Below, piece after piece: positions 1-8,537 of a stretch of DNA of 64,000 bases. This stretch comes from Arachidicoccus rhizosphaerae. GTDB taxonomy: Bacteria; Bacteroidota; Bacteroidia; Chitinophagales; Chitinophagaceae. The DNA is taken from NCBI RefSeq assembly GCF_900107765.1, contig NZ_FNQY01000014.1:1-64000 (forward strand), in the 5' to 3' direction. Under the pieces are notes generated by a model that saw only the letters and a program-made list of their open reading frames with translations, searched no databases and was not told the origin of the DNA. How positions within the stretch are numbered: the stretch's first letter is position 1; every line of letters starts with the position of its first letter. The translations under genes and the position numbers were made by a program.

Positions 1-132
1 GAGATTCATAATATTTATGAAGCCCGGAAAAATACGCCACTTGTTAAGAAATTAAAGGCAGATATGGGAAAACTGATCGCAAAGTATAAACAAACTGATG
101 CAGCAGAAATCCTGGAAGGTAAAGCCCAATAG
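1..132 (+). CDS. C-terminal end of a probable sulfatase (partial)
   Basis: The window opens inside a reading frame that runs to a TAG at 130-132, giving about 43 residues. The tail reads like the end of a periplasmic sulfatase of the alkaline-phosphatase superfamily. It has a short 'E-hydrophobic-HN-IYEA' turn, where these enzymes usually read 'ELxNL', followed by a basic amphipathic helix (LVKKLKADMGKLIAKYK). The catalytic part lies to the left, so no active-site residue can be checked. It is followed by a clear terminator. The family call rests only on this C-terminal pattern. Confidence 0.45.
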   Translation, partial: EIHNIYEARKNTPLVKKLKADMGKLIAKYKQTDAAEILEGKAQ

Positions 133-162
133 CCGTGTTTAAATTTTAATCGATTACAATAA

Positions 163-190
163 GATCCCTGTTCCATAAAGGACAGGGATC
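163..190 (+). terminator. Intrinsic terminator of the partial upstream gene
   Basis: A perfect 9-bp stem (GATCCCTGT, 163-171, against ACAGGGATC, 182-190) with a 10-base loop is followed by TTTAG. It sits about 30 bases after the TAG of the partial gene and separates it from the convergent RteC-family gene. Confidence 0.75.
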
Positions 191-347
191 TTTAGTTAGG
201 CTACTGCCTGGTGTAAAAAAAAGAAGAAAAGTCGGGTTGTCTATTTTTCCATAGTTCGACCATTTTTTCTTTGTTTGCGTAACCAGAAAACCTACTTGAC
301 CTCGTTATCCGGATGAAACGATTTAAATATCAAAAGGCATTTAAGGA

Positions 348-1325
348 TTAACGGTATCTGGGATCCTCATCCGTATCATCCATCCGCTTTTCCAGGGCCA
401 GGATCAGCTGACGTAGATAGTCCGTACGCTCTGCTCTTTTTCGTAAACGGATATTTTGATTATAGACTCCGTAATAATTGCCCACGCTGGTCTGAAAAAG
501 CGTCTCTAGTCCCTGTATAATGGTTTTAAGGTCGCTGTTGCCGTTGTTTACCGCTCCTTTGGCCTGCAGGGCATAGGCCAGTTCAATCAGGTGCACATTT
601 TTATCCGTCCAGTTCAGACCGCTGGACTTGCCCGCCAAAGACGGCCGGTCCAGGTGCTCTATTTCCAGGCGCAGCTCATCAGATAATCTTTCCAGCGCCT
701 GGAACTTAGCCAGGCGGTAACAGTGTACCGACCCGATATGTATTTCCTTGCCGCTGTCCAGGATGTCCTCCGGCGGGAGGACATCCTGGTTCGCTTCTCT
801 GGTAAAGTAAAAGGCGTCCATATGTACCGCTTCTGTTCTGATATAATTATAAAATTCCTGATGCCTTTCAAAATGATGCTGATAGAGCTGCAGGGCATTA
901 TTATAATAATCCGTAAGCTTTTCTTTAGCTCCAAAAGGCTTTCTTGTCTCCAGTATATACCTTTCTGTATAATAGATCAGTTCACTCCAGATGGCCGGCT
1001 TCTGATATTTAAAATAAGCGATTTCTTCCGGTCTGGAAGTAAAGCCGTATTGATCCACATAGTGGTTCATTTCAGAGAAGATACGGTAGATGACTTTATG
1101 GGCAGACAGGTATTTCTGTAAAGGGTTGGTGGCTTTGACTTCCTGTAACTGCTCCTGGATACGCCTGAGCGCGCTCTGTGCGATGTCTTTGGCCGTCAGG
1201 TTGCTGGGCCGGTGGCTATGAGCACCGTAACCTGACGCGACATGCCTCTGTGATGAAAGAGATGATTCCGGGGTGAAGCCAAAGCCTGGCTTAGAAGATA
1301 AGGTTGGTTTTTTATTTTCTGACAT
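348..1325 (-). CDS. rteC: RteC-family protein (conjugative transposon regulator)
   Basis: RteC is the last regulator of the RteA/RteB/RteC cascade that controls excision of CTnDOT-type elements in Bacteroides. Here the C-terminal third matches the family closely. It has an LNWTDKNVHLIELAYALQ block, then a Gly-Asn-rich turn (VNNGNSDL), VGNYYGVY, basic IRLRKRAERT and an acidic end (KRMDDTDED). The middle carries the Tyr/His-rich segment typical of RteC (YQHHFERHQEFYNYIRTEA). The likely start is the second Met (MSENKKPT) at 1325, because the seven residues before it add nothing to the domain. No rteA or rteB lies in the window. The gene points away from the tra operon, as in a regulatory border of an integrated element. 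The family is confident; the function in this strain is inferred. Confidence 0.85.
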   Translation of the reverse strand: MSENKKPTLSSKPGFGFTPESSLSSQRHVASGYGAHSHRPSNLTAKDIAQSALRRIQEQLQEVKATNPLQKYLSAHKVIYRIFSEMNHYVDQYGFTSRPEEIAYFKYQKPAIWSELIYYTERYILETRKPFGAKEKLTDYYNNALQLYQHHFERHQEFYNYIRTEAVHMDAFYFTREANQDVLPPEDILDSGKEIHIGSVHCYRLAKFQALERLSDELRLEIEHLDRPSLAGKSSGLNWTDKNVHLIELAYALQAKGAVNNGNSDLKTIIQGLETLFQTSVGNYYGVYNQNIRLRKRAERTDYLRQLILALEKRMDDTDEDPRYR

Positions 1326-1346
1326 GTAATTGGATTTTATTAGCAA

Positions 1347-1984
1347 TAAGAATATTTTTTTTGATCGGACACCTGAGGCAGCCGGCTAATACTAATATTC
1401 GCTGCATCAATGAGGAAGCTATCTTTAAGAGCTGACGCAGGAACAGAGTTGCCTTAGGATGAGTACTGATGCATGTACTGTCCATATTGTGTATTATTTT
1501 GTATAGAAAATCTATATATCGGTTCTGTACGTCGTTTTATATTATAGATGCATGATCTATACATCACCAGGCTGCCTGCTTCATTCACCTGCTGCTGTAG
1601 TATGCCGGAAGTGCCATCCGGCTAAAAATCAGGGGAAAGACCTAGCTCTTGATATCCGTATTATTCTTGTCTGCAAGATATGTGTGTAGGCACTTAAGGC
1701 GCATTGGTAACAGTTCAGCAGCGCCGTATCGCGGCACTTATTGACGTAAAATACTTTGCGAAGCACCGCTTTATTTTTCCTTGGGTTAGGTAATTTATAA
1801 CCGGCGTCATTAATTTTTAGCCCATAGATATGGATATATTTATTAAATGTCATAAATTTAGGTTTCAATATTTTGTTTTTAGCCATTTGCAAGCTAGCCT
1901 GGTTCGTCTCAAATAAGGTGTCCTTAAAGACATCTTAGGTATCCACAAAGACATTATTGTTACAAACACTTAAAATCTATTTTT
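1347..1984. other. Intergenic region between the rteC-like and araC-like genes
   Basis: This is 638 bases of AT-rich DNA between the two divergent regulator genes. It holds one short leftward ORF (1629-1892), described separately, and a small hairpin (GCCGGA, 1604-1609, with TCCGGC, 1617-1622) just beyond that ORF's stop. No RNA gene or clear attachment site was seen. Confidence 0.5.
1629..1892 (-). CDS. Doubtful small ORF
   Basis: An 87-codon leftward frame encodes a basic, Tyr/Asn-rich peptide with no recognised domain, signal or membrane segment. It lies alone between two regulators, has no obvious ribosome-binding context, and ends near a weak hairpin at 1604-1622. It could be a small accessory protein of the mobile element or a chance frame. 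I keep it only as a possibility. Confidence 0.2.
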   Translation of the reverse strand: MQMAKNKILKPKFMTFNKYIHIYGLKINDAGYKLPNPRKNKAVLRKVFYVNKCRDTALLNCYQCALSAYTHILQTRIIRISRARSFP

Positions 1985-2980
1985 ATGCTTGAGCTGTTTT
2001 CCATTCGGTCCAACCAATTCTCCAGTTTTGATTGGCATACGAAGCCTTTTAAAGGATATAAGGGCGCGTTAATTAAAGAAGGCGTCATCCGCAGTGTCAG
2101 CGGCGGGTTCGGGGATTTTCTATTCCAGGGGCGACCCGGTAAACTGGTCAGTACCTGGAATAATGACTATGTAATTCAAAAGAAGTTCGAGGCCCATGCG
2201 GGCCTTGATCAGCAGCTTATTGAAGCCAGTCTGATCATGACCGGACGACTGGAACACAGTGACCATTCCGGTAAATGGAGCATGCAGAATAAATTTACGA
2301 CTAACTTTAACTATGCCACCTGTATGGATCACAGGACCCGTTTTGAGGCAGGCGTACATTACACCAGTTTTGATGTGCATATGGACATCAGTATTGTGCA
2401 GGATCTGCTGCCGGAGATGCCGGAGCTGGTGAGCCCTTTTCTGACGTCCTATGAGAACAGGCAGCCCTATAATTTATTTGATGAAGGCACCATAGCCACT
2501 GAGGAGATCATTACCCTCTTTGTATGTTTACGCAAGATCAGGACCTATGGTGATGCCAGTGACACGATCACACAAGATTTTACCCGGATGCTGGTAAAGC
2601 AGCTCTTCCTCTATAAGGCAGCCATGAGTGAACGCAGAGGACTTACCCAAAGTCAGATGGAAGATGCCGCCGCTATCAATCAGGTAGCGCTTCTGATCCG
2701 GCAGGAAAAAGGGCCGTTTAAAGGAATCTCATTTTATGCGCAGCAGGCCAGGATGAGCTGTACCCGGTTTAAGAATAACTTTAATCTATATATAGGGATG
2801 CCGCCCGGAAAGTATAGTATGGAAAGCCGGATCGAAGCGGCGCAAAGCCGGCTGCTGTTTAGTCAGGACAAGCTGGATGATATTGCCAAAGAGGTAGGCT
2901 ACAGTGATCACCGTTCCCTGCATAAAGCCATTAAATCAAGACTGGGAGCGTCCCCCTCCAACATCAGAAGGCTGAGCTAG
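1985..2980 (+). CDS. AraC-family transcriptional regulator
   Basis: This 331-residue protein has the classic C-terminal AraC double helix-turn-helix. It comprises a first helical pair (ISFYAQQARMSCTRFKNNF), an IGMPPGKY turn, RIEAAQSRLLFSQ, then DDIAKEVGYSDHRSLHKAIKSRLGASPSNIRR. The N-terminal 200 residues look like the effector/dimerisation part of small AraC proteins often found near Bacteroidetes mobile elements, but no ligand can be named. It starts at the first ATG after a poorly coding stretch and ends at a strong terminator. It sits between the RteC-like gene and the tra operon, so it may be a regulator of the element; that is inference. Confidence 0.85.
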   Translation: MLELFSIRSNQFSSFDWHTKPFKGYKGALIKEGVIRSVSGGFGDFLFQGRPGKLVSTWNNDYVIQKKFEAHAGLDQQLIEASLIMTGRLEHSDHSGKWSMQNKFTTNFNYATCMDHRTRFEAGVHYTSFDVHMDISIVQDLLPEMPELVSPFLTSYENRQPYNLFDEGTIATEEIITLFVCLRKIRTYGDASDTITQDFTRMLVKQLFLYKAAMSERRGLTQSQMEDAAAINQVALLIRQEKGPFKGISFYAQQARMSCTRFKNNFNLYIGMPPGKYSMESRIEAAQSRLLFSQDKLDDIAKEVGYSDHRSLHKAIKSRLGASPSNIRRLS

Positions 2981-2998
2981 CGCAGGCCTGAACTGAAT

Positions 2999-3046
2999 GT
3001 CATCTAAAAGACAAAAAGGCAAGAGCTGCTTTGTCTTTTAGATGAC
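2999..3046 (+). terminator. Strong intrinsic terminator after the AraC gene
   Basis: A perfect 17-bp inverted repeat (2999-3015 with 3030-3046; arm GTCATCTAAAAGACAAA) with a 14-base loop is followed by ATTTTTATT. It starts 18 bases after the araC-like stop. Confidence 0.85.
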
Positions 3047-3725
3047 ATTTTTATTCAGAAGAAATCTATTGCTGTTATGCGTGAGGATTTATTTGCCCTT
3101 TGAAAGCTTAAGTTGCCGCCAGTCAGGCTGCGCTGCTTCAGATATGTCATCCGGAAGCCGAAATGATAAATCCGGCCATTGTCTTACAGGAGACATCTGT
3201 CAGCGCCGGCAATCCAATAAATCGGGGAATCACCAAAATAGCCCAATATACAATCCAATATAGATTGTAGTGCTTCGGCTCTTGTCTTTTATGACCGGCC
3301 GTTCAGAGAGATCTGCCACACTTCCATCATGTTGTCATTTACAAACTGTTTATAGTCAGGGGATTCGTTTTAGATTATTGCCAGTTATAGGTCTGGCTGA
3401 CAGCTGCTATGGGCTTTAAACAAATAGTCCCCGGTAGAAACCGAGGACGTTATGTGCTTGTGAATTACAACAAATTTAAAGGCTTCTTGGCAAAAAAGCA
3501 AGGAGTTTCCCTTTTTTTAGGGGTTACCCCCTAAAAAAATCACCAAATATTTTTATTAGCTAATACCAGAGTAGCAAAACTTAAAGGGTGGAGTTTAGAG
3601 ATTTGTTGCAACAAAATGTAAAGCAGGACTACTATCGTTAACATGCCTTCCGGCCCTTTGACAGATACAGTCCTGATTGGAGCAGATAAAGTCGCTTTTC
3701 TAACCATTCAAAAAAAACCTAAATT
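3047..3725. other. Long non-coding lead-in to the tra operon
   Basis: About 680 bases without a credible gene. Two hairpins stand out. One is GTCCCCGGT/ACCGAGGAC at 3427-3448 (one mismatch). The other is a perfect 12-bp stem at 3512-3539. This is the natural place for the promoter of the tra operon, but I cannot point to a -33/-7 pair. Confidence 0.45.
3512..3539. terminator. Symmetric hairpin, bidirectional terminator or attenuator before tra
   Basis: TTTTTTTAGGGG (3512-3523) pairs perfectly with CCCCTAAAAAAA (3528-3539) around a 4-base loop. With a T-run on one side and an A-run on the other it could terminate in either direction. It lies about 190 bases before the first tra gene, so it may separate or attenuate the operon. 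Confidence 0.5.
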
Positions 3726-3920
3726 ATGCTGGCAAGTATCAGCTGGGAACTGTATCTCAAAGCAGCGGTCGTGGCAGTCGTTATTTACTATCTGTTGATT
3801 GTGACGATCTGTTATAAAAAAGAAGCCCGCCGGTTTTTACTGCAGGCGGGCGGAAAAAAGTCAACCAGTCGGCCGCCCCGAAAACAAACGCCTGACCCCA
3901 TCGCCAAAAAGCGGCCTTAA
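3726..3920 (+). CDS. Small single-pass membrane protein at head of tra operon
   Basis: A 64-residue protein with one hydrophobic helix (AAVVAVVIYYLLIVTICY, about residues 13-30) and then a very basic, Pro-rich tail (PPRKQTPDPIAKKRP). It is the first gene of the rightward tra series, 55 bases before the TraE gene. I do not recognise a named family. Position suggests a small accessory subunit of the conjugation pore or an entry-type protein; this is inference. Confidence 0.6.
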   Translation: MLASISWELYLKAAVVAVVIYYLLIVTICYKKEARRFLLQAGGKKSTSRPPRKQTPDPIAKKRP

Positions 3921-3975
3921 GCCGTCCCTTCTTATCAGAACATTTAATTTCTATTCAATCATTAAAACGTAAAAC

Positions 3976-4512
3976 ATGCAGATGAAAAAAAGAGTGATTA
4001 AAACCGCAAAGAATCCTAATGGTGTATATAAAAGAAGGATAAAAAGAGTACAGCTGGCTGTATATAAAGCCACTAGCTTAAGCGCCGCGCTGTCGCAGGC
4101 GCTTAAGCAAAAAGTGAGGGGTTTAGCCAGAAAAAATGTAAAGGCGATCACTATGACTACTATGACTGCTAGGTATTCTACCGCTTATAATAAGCGCAAG
4201 GCTGCCAGAAGACCCTACCGGTTTATCCTTCCTTTGGCGCTATTTACATTATCCGTACAGCGCACTCTGGCTCAGGCCGATGGCGACGCCGGCATTACGG
4301 AAGCAACCAGCCTTATTAAAGGCTATTTCAATACCGGGGTAAATCTTATGTATGCCATTGGCGCCGTAGTAGGCCTGATAGGCGCCATCAAGGTCTATAA
4401 TAAATGGAGCGCAGGGGAACCGGATACCACAAAAGTGGCCTCCAGCTGGTTCGGAGCCTGTATTTTTCTGGTTGTCGTGGCGACCGTCCTGAAAAGCTTT
4501 TTCAGTGTCTAG
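3976..4512 (+). CDS. traE: Conjugative transfer protein TraE (DUF4134)
   Basis: The last ~110 residues are a standard Bacteroidetes TraE: a signal-like hydrophobic stretch (FILPLALFTLSVQRTLAQA), a short soluble turn, then two membrane helices (VNLMYAIGAVVGLIGAIKVY and FGACIFLVVVATVLKSFF) separated by NKWSAGEPDTTKVASSWFG. TraE is a small inner-membrane, VirB2/VirB3-like part of the transfer channel. The frame as called adds about 75 very basic residues in front, more than the family normally has. The ATG at 3976 follows an A-rich stretch, but internal ATGs near 4151-4163 would give a protein of ordinary size. Next to TraF and TraG as usual. Confidence 0.85.
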   Translation: MQMKKRVIKTAKNPNGVYKRRIKRVQLAVYKATSLSAALSQALKQKVRGLARKNVKAITMTTMTARYSTAYNKRKAARRPYRFILPLALFTLSVQRTLAQADGDAGITEATSLIKGYFNTGVNLMYAIGAVVGLIGAIKVYNKWSAGEPDTTKVASSWFGACIFLVVVATVLKSFFSV

Positions 4513-4536
4513 GCCGTTTTGGGTTGTTGCCATTGT

Positions 4537-4598
4537 CAGCAGGATGTTCCCCGGGAGAGCGGAGTCCATACTTCTAAATGCCCCGGGGACAGCTGCTG
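4537..4598 (+). promoter_or_regulatory. Long imperfect hairpin between traE and the next gene
   Basis: TCCCCGGG (4548-4555) pairs with CCCGGGGA (4582-4589), extended outward by CAGCAG (4537-4542) with CTGCTG (4593-4598). It lies in the 123-base gap after traE. There is no U-run, so an RNA processing or stability element fits better than a terminator. Confidence 0.35.
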
Positions 4599-4635
4599 CT
4601 CTTCTTCTTTAAATTCTTATTAAAATCCTTTTATT

Positions 4636-5022
4636 ATGCAAACTTTCCTACCTGTCAGCCGCAGACTACCGGTTGTAGATATCCAGGGTGTGGAGTTTTA
4701 TATAGATGCTGCCAGAGAAAGACTCTGGCAGGTGAAAAGACCGGGTAATCAGATCCCGTTTGGGGTAATACAGGCCTGTAAGTCAGGCTTCAGGTTTCTC
4801 TATCATAAAAAGAAATGCTGCTATCCCTTAAGTAAACTAAATGTCCTGCGCCATTTAAGCAGCTACGCCTGGGTCAACCTGCCGGCACTAATGGAGCTGG
4901 ATCCCGTAGGCCTGGCCCTGCGGTACGGCATCCCGTTGGAAGCGCTGATTCCGGCAGAGGGCTGGCAGGCGCCGAGGAAAGTCTTTGCGAGCCTGAGCCC
5001 GGTTACAGCGCTTAAAGTATAA
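4636..5022 (+). CDS. Unknown protein inside the tra operon
   Basis: A 128-residue soluble protein without a signal peptide or membrane helix. It begins right after an AT-rich leader (ATG at 4636) and is in line with the tra genes, between TraE and TraF. It is basic, with a short KKKCCYPL motif near the middle. I do not recognise the family, and canonical Bacteroides tra operons have no gene here. It may be a lineage-specific accessory of the element. Coding context and codon use match its neighbours, so the gene itself is likely real. Confidence 0.6.
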   Translation: MQTFLPVSRRLPVVDIQGVEFYIDAARERLWQVKRPGNQIPFGVIQACKSGFRFLYHKKKCCYPLSKLNVLRHLSSYAWVNLPALMELDPVGLALRYGIPLEALIPAEGWQAPRKVFASLSPVTALKV

Positions 5023-5224
5023 AGGTGTTTAATGGTGCTTTAAAGGCGCTGACTTGGTGTTAATTAGTGCTAATCAGGCGTCAACCAGTCCCCCATTTAA
5101 ATAGGCCATAAGGCATGGAAGCGGTTATCCTATTAAAAGGAGCCTTAGTCAATACTTAAAGGGATTACAGGTACGCCCGCTCTTTAATCATTTCTCTTTT
5201 TTAAATCATCATAAGAACGTGTCT

Positions 5225-5581
5225 ATGCAGCAGGAATATTCATTCAGCTATAAGATCAATAAAGGCGTGAACCGCTCCATTGAGTTCAAGGGACTAAAAG
5301 CGCAGTACATCTATTATCTGGCCATTGGTCTGGCCCTGTTGTTACTGGTCTTTGCGGTATTATACATGCTTGGGCTTTCCGCGTACCTGGACCTTGGACT
5401 CACACTTTGTCTCGGCGCTGCGCTATTTATCACTGTAAATAAGCTAAACGTCCGCTACGGCGTACATGGCCTGAAAAAGCGCCTGGCCCGTAGAAAATTC
5501 CCGGTCTCCATAAGACCGGTTAGGATTACCGGCCCGACAACCGGGATTTTCAGAGAGCTGTCTTCCGGAAAAGTAGCATAA
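5225..5581 (+). CDS. traF: Conjugative transfer protein TraF (DUF4133)
   Basis: The N-terminus carries the family signature YKINKGVNRSIEFKGLKAQY, followed by two membrane helices (YYLAIGLALLLLVFAVLYML and LDLGLTLCLGAALFITV) and a basic tail with YGVHGLKKRLARRKFP. This is the VirB3-like partner of the TraG ATPase. A GTG lies two codons upstream (5219); the ATG at 5225 is preferred. It precedes TraG by 167 bases, an unusually wide gap for this pair. Family assignment is firm. Confidence 0.88.
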   Translation: MQQEYSFSYKINKGVNRSIEFKGLKAQYIYYLAIGLALLLLVFAVLYMLGLSAYLDLGLTLCLGAALFITVNKLNVRYGVHGLKKRLARRKFPVSIRPVRITGPTTGIFRELSSGKVA

Positions 5582-5748
5582 AGAAGTGACCAGCGTACTA
5601 GACTTGCTCATATCAAAATAAGAGCATACCTGTTGCCTTATTAATGATTCAAGCGCTTCACAGGCCCGGTTGTCCTCATTTTTATCTTCTGCGGCTTTCT
5701 TTTGTTTTTTTAAGTTTTGCGCTATTGCTGCATTAAAAATACACCCCT

Positions 5749-8415
5749 ATGATCTTTCTTATTATAACGGCGCTCATAGTAGCGGTCTCGGTATTGCTAC
5801 TCAGTCCCCAACCGGAAAAAGACGGCGCTCAGCTACTGGATGATTATTTTCCGATCTGGAAAGTGGAGAAGGACTGCATCCTTGCTAAAAACGGAGATGT
5901 GACTGCCTGTTTTAGGCTGCAGCTCCCGGAAATCTTCTCGCTATCTTCCAAGGAGTATACTGCCTTGCATCAGTCATGGATCAAAGCCCTCCAGCTTTTA
6001 CCGGCAGGCGCCGTAATGCATAAGCAGGACTGGTTCAGGGACGCTGTCTACCGGGGACAGCGCCCAGGCAGCGACCTCGCTGCTTATGACTTTATCAAAG
6101 AGAGTACGGAGCGTTTTTTTAATGAGCGGCCTTATCTGGATCATGAATGCCTGGTTTTCATAACGCTGCCGCCGACGGCAGCAACCGGCGGTTCCGTGGC
6201 CGGCAGCGCTGCGCCGGCAAGGTCTGCAGCAGCGAATCTTATTAAAAAGTCTGTTTTAAACGGCCACCAGGTGTCTGAGCACGAGGCGGCTAAAAACTAT
6301 CAGCTATTGGAAGAGACGCTGAGTAAGTTTTCAGGCGTATTATCGGACAGTGGCCTGCTTGAGCTGCAGCGGCTGCGTTCGGATGATATTACGGGAAGGG
6401 AACATAGCGCCGGTATTTTGGAACAATACCTTTTCTTACTGGAAAAAGAACTGGGCGAGGCAGGTGGTTTCCCCACCCAGCTGCGTGATATCGTCATGAA
6501 GCCAACCTGGCAGGTGGGCAGCTTATATCCGGCGCTTTTTACACTCTCTGACGCCGGTCATCTGCCGGCCACCTGCGGCCCCAGAACCAACTACCAGCCC
6601 TACGCCACGGACAGGACCCGGTTCTCGGTGGGTTTTGCTGCTCCCTTAGGCCTTCTGTTGCAGGTGCCGCATCTGTATAGCCAGTATATCAAAATCCAGG
6701 ATACGCCCCAGGCTTTAAAGCGCCTGGAGGCCAAAAGAAAAAGGCTCCGGTCGCTCTCTGCCTATAGTAGGGAAAACAGCATCTCCGGCCGGGCCGTCAG
6801 TGATTACCTGAATGAAGCCATCGCAGAGAACAGAAAACCGGTGAGCGCGCATTTTAACCTGCTCACCTGGGCCCCGGATCAAAAAAGCCAAAAAATAAAC
6901 CGGGGCAGGATCATAACGGCTATCTCTCAGATCGGCGCCGTGCCTTATGAAGAAAAGGTCACGGCGCCCGCTATCTGGTGGGCGGGTATCGCTGGCAATG
7001 CGCTGGCACTGCCGGAAAACGAGTGCTTTGACAGTTTTCTGGAACAGGCCAGCTGTTTTCTGAATATGGAGTCCGTCTACCGGTCTTCTAAGAGCAGTTT
7101 TGGCATCCGGCTCGGCGACCGGCTGAGCGGTCTGCCCGTGCAGGTGGATATCTCAGATGAGCCCATGAAAAAAGGCGTTATTACCAACCGAAATAAGATC
7201 GTGGTGGGCGGTTCCGGCAGCGGCAAGAGCATGTTTATGAATCATCTGCTCCATAGTTATGTAGGGGGTGGAGCACACTGCATTGTCGTGGACGTAGGTC
7301 ACAGCTATGAGGGGCTCTGCAGACTTTTAAAAGGCTATTATTTTACCTATAGTCACGAGCGGCCGATTGCCTTTAACCCTTTTTATGTGCCCGGGTATGA
7401 TAAAGGGGGAGAGGGCGCCAGCTCCCACGGGCCTTATCTGGATACGGAGAAAAAAGAAAGCATCAAGACCTTGCTGGTCGCTCTTTGGAAACAGGGAGAT
7501 GAAAGTTTCAGAAGGAGTGAATACGTCGCCATCTCCAGTGCGCTTAGCGGCTATTACGCCTATCTGGATAAAATGAACCCTGAGGGCGAAGCTGATATTT
7601 TTCCCTGCTTTGACAGCTTTTATGAATACCTGGAGTCGGTCTTTGTGGAGGTCTTGCAGGCGGACGGGGTCAAAGACCGGGATTTTGATATCCATAATTT
7701 CTTATATGTCTTAAGGCCTTATTATAAGGGTGGCGAGTTTGACTACCTGCTCAATGCCCGGGAAAACCTGGATCTGATGCAGCAGCCCTTTATCGTGTTT
7801 GAACTGGACAATATCAAAGACCATCCGATATTATTTCCCGTCATTACCCTGATTATCATGGAGATGTTTATCTCCAAGATGAGAAAGCTAAAGGGGATCC
7901 GTAAGGTCATCGTCATTGAAGAAGCCTGGAAGGCTATTGCCCGCAGCGGCATGGCCGAGTTTATGAAATACCTCTATAAGACGGTGCGTAAGTATTACGG
8001 CGAAGCCGTAACCGTTACCCAGGAGATTGATGACATCATCAGCTCTCCCATCATCAAGGAAGCCATTATCAATAATGCGGACTGCAAGATCCTGCTGGAC
8101 ATGAAAAAGTTTCAAAATAAGTTTGAATCCATCCAGCACGTCATGGGCATGACAGATAAAGGCCGGGATTTAGTGCTCTCTATTAATAAAGCCAATGATC
8201 CGACTAAAAAGTACCGGGAAGTATATATAGAGCTGGGAGGACAGCTGATGAAGGTTTACCGCTTTGAGCCTTCCCCGGAGCAGTATTATGCCTACAGCAC
8301 AGAGCAGACAGATAAACTCCTGGTGGAGCAGTATACGGCGCGCTACGGAGGCGATATAGAAAAAGGGCTGGCGGCCCTGGTAAAAGACCGCCTTATGGAT
8401 AAGAGCGACAAATAG
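5749..8415 (+). CDS. traG: Conjugation ATPase TraG (VirB4-type)
   Basis: TraG is the hexameric ATPase that energises the transfer channel. The 888-residue protein starts with one membrane helix (IFLIITALIVAVSVLLL), where TraG proteins commonly have one. It has a Walker A GGSGSGKS at about residues 486-493 and Walker B VIVIEEAW at about 720, followed by the conserved TVTQEIDDI segment. The C-terminal motor domain ends in the usual VYRFEPSPEQYYAYSTE. Length is normal and no frame break is seen. The gene is followed by four AGTCAA-type hexamers and then the TraI-like genes. Confidence 0.93.
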   Translation: MIFLIITALIVAVSVLLLSPQPEKDGAQLLDDYFPIWKVEKDCILAKNGDVTACFRLQLPEIFSLSSKEYTALHQSWIKALQLLPAGAVMHKQDWFRDAVYRGQRPGSDLAAYDFIKESTERFFNERPYLDHECLVFITLPPTAATGGSVAGSAAPARSAAANLIKKSVLNGHQVSEHEAAKNYQLLEETLSKFSGVLSDSGLLELQRLRSDDITGREHSAGILEQYLFLLEKELGEAGGFPTQLRDIVMKPTWQVGSLYPALFTLSDAGHLPATCGPRTNYQPYATDRTRFSVGFAAPLGLLLQVPHLYSQYIKIQDTPQALKRLEAKRKRLRSLSAYSRENSISGRAVSDYLNEAIAENRKPVSAHFNLLTWAPDQKSQKINRGRIITAISQIGAVPYEEKVTAPAIWWAGIAGNALALPENECFDSFLEQASCFLNMESVYRSSKSSFGIRLGDRLSGLPVQVDISDEPMKKGVITNRNKIVVGGSGSGKSMFMNHLLHSYVGGGAHCIVVDVGHSYEGLCRLLKGYYFTYSHERPIAFNPFYVPGYDKGGEGASSHGPYLDTEKKESIKTLLVALWKQGDESFRRSEYVAISSALSGYYAYLDKMNPEGEADIFPCFDSFYEYLESVFVEVLQADGVKDRDFDIHNFLYVLRPYYKGGEFDYLLNARENLDLMQQPFIVFELDNIKDHPILFPVITLIIMEMFISKMRKLKGIRKVIVIEEAWKAIARSGMAEFMKYLYKTVRKYYGEAVTVTQEIDDIISSPIIKEAIINNADCKILLDMKKFQNKFESIQHVMGMTDKGRDLVLSINKANDPTKKYREVYIELGGQLMKVYRFEPSPEQYYAYSTEQTDKLLVEQYTARYGGDIEKGLAALVKDRLMDKSDK

Positions 8416-8417
8416 TA

Positions 8418-8441
8418 AGTCAAAGTCAAAGTCAAAGTGAA
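8418..8441. repeat. Tandem hexamer AGTCAA x4 after traG
   Basis: Three exact copies of AGTCAA (8418-8435) and one variant AGTGAA (8436-8441) stand between the traG stop and the next gene. Short simple repeats like this can vary in copy number. Confidence 0.7.
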
Positions 8442-8537
8442 TGACCATCTCAATGTCAAATGAACCCCGCTCTTTTTTAAAAAATATCCAAAAGCCGTCT
8501 AAAACGAATAACAACGGCCATCCAAATTATCCAAATC

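Noticed and set aside
723-1121. Rightward 132-codon frame
   Set aside because: It lies entirely opposite the RteC-family gene, which has clear family motifs; antisense shadow.
3042-3263. 73-codon frame after the AraC terminator
   Set aside because: It starts inside the terminator stem and has no domain or coding character.
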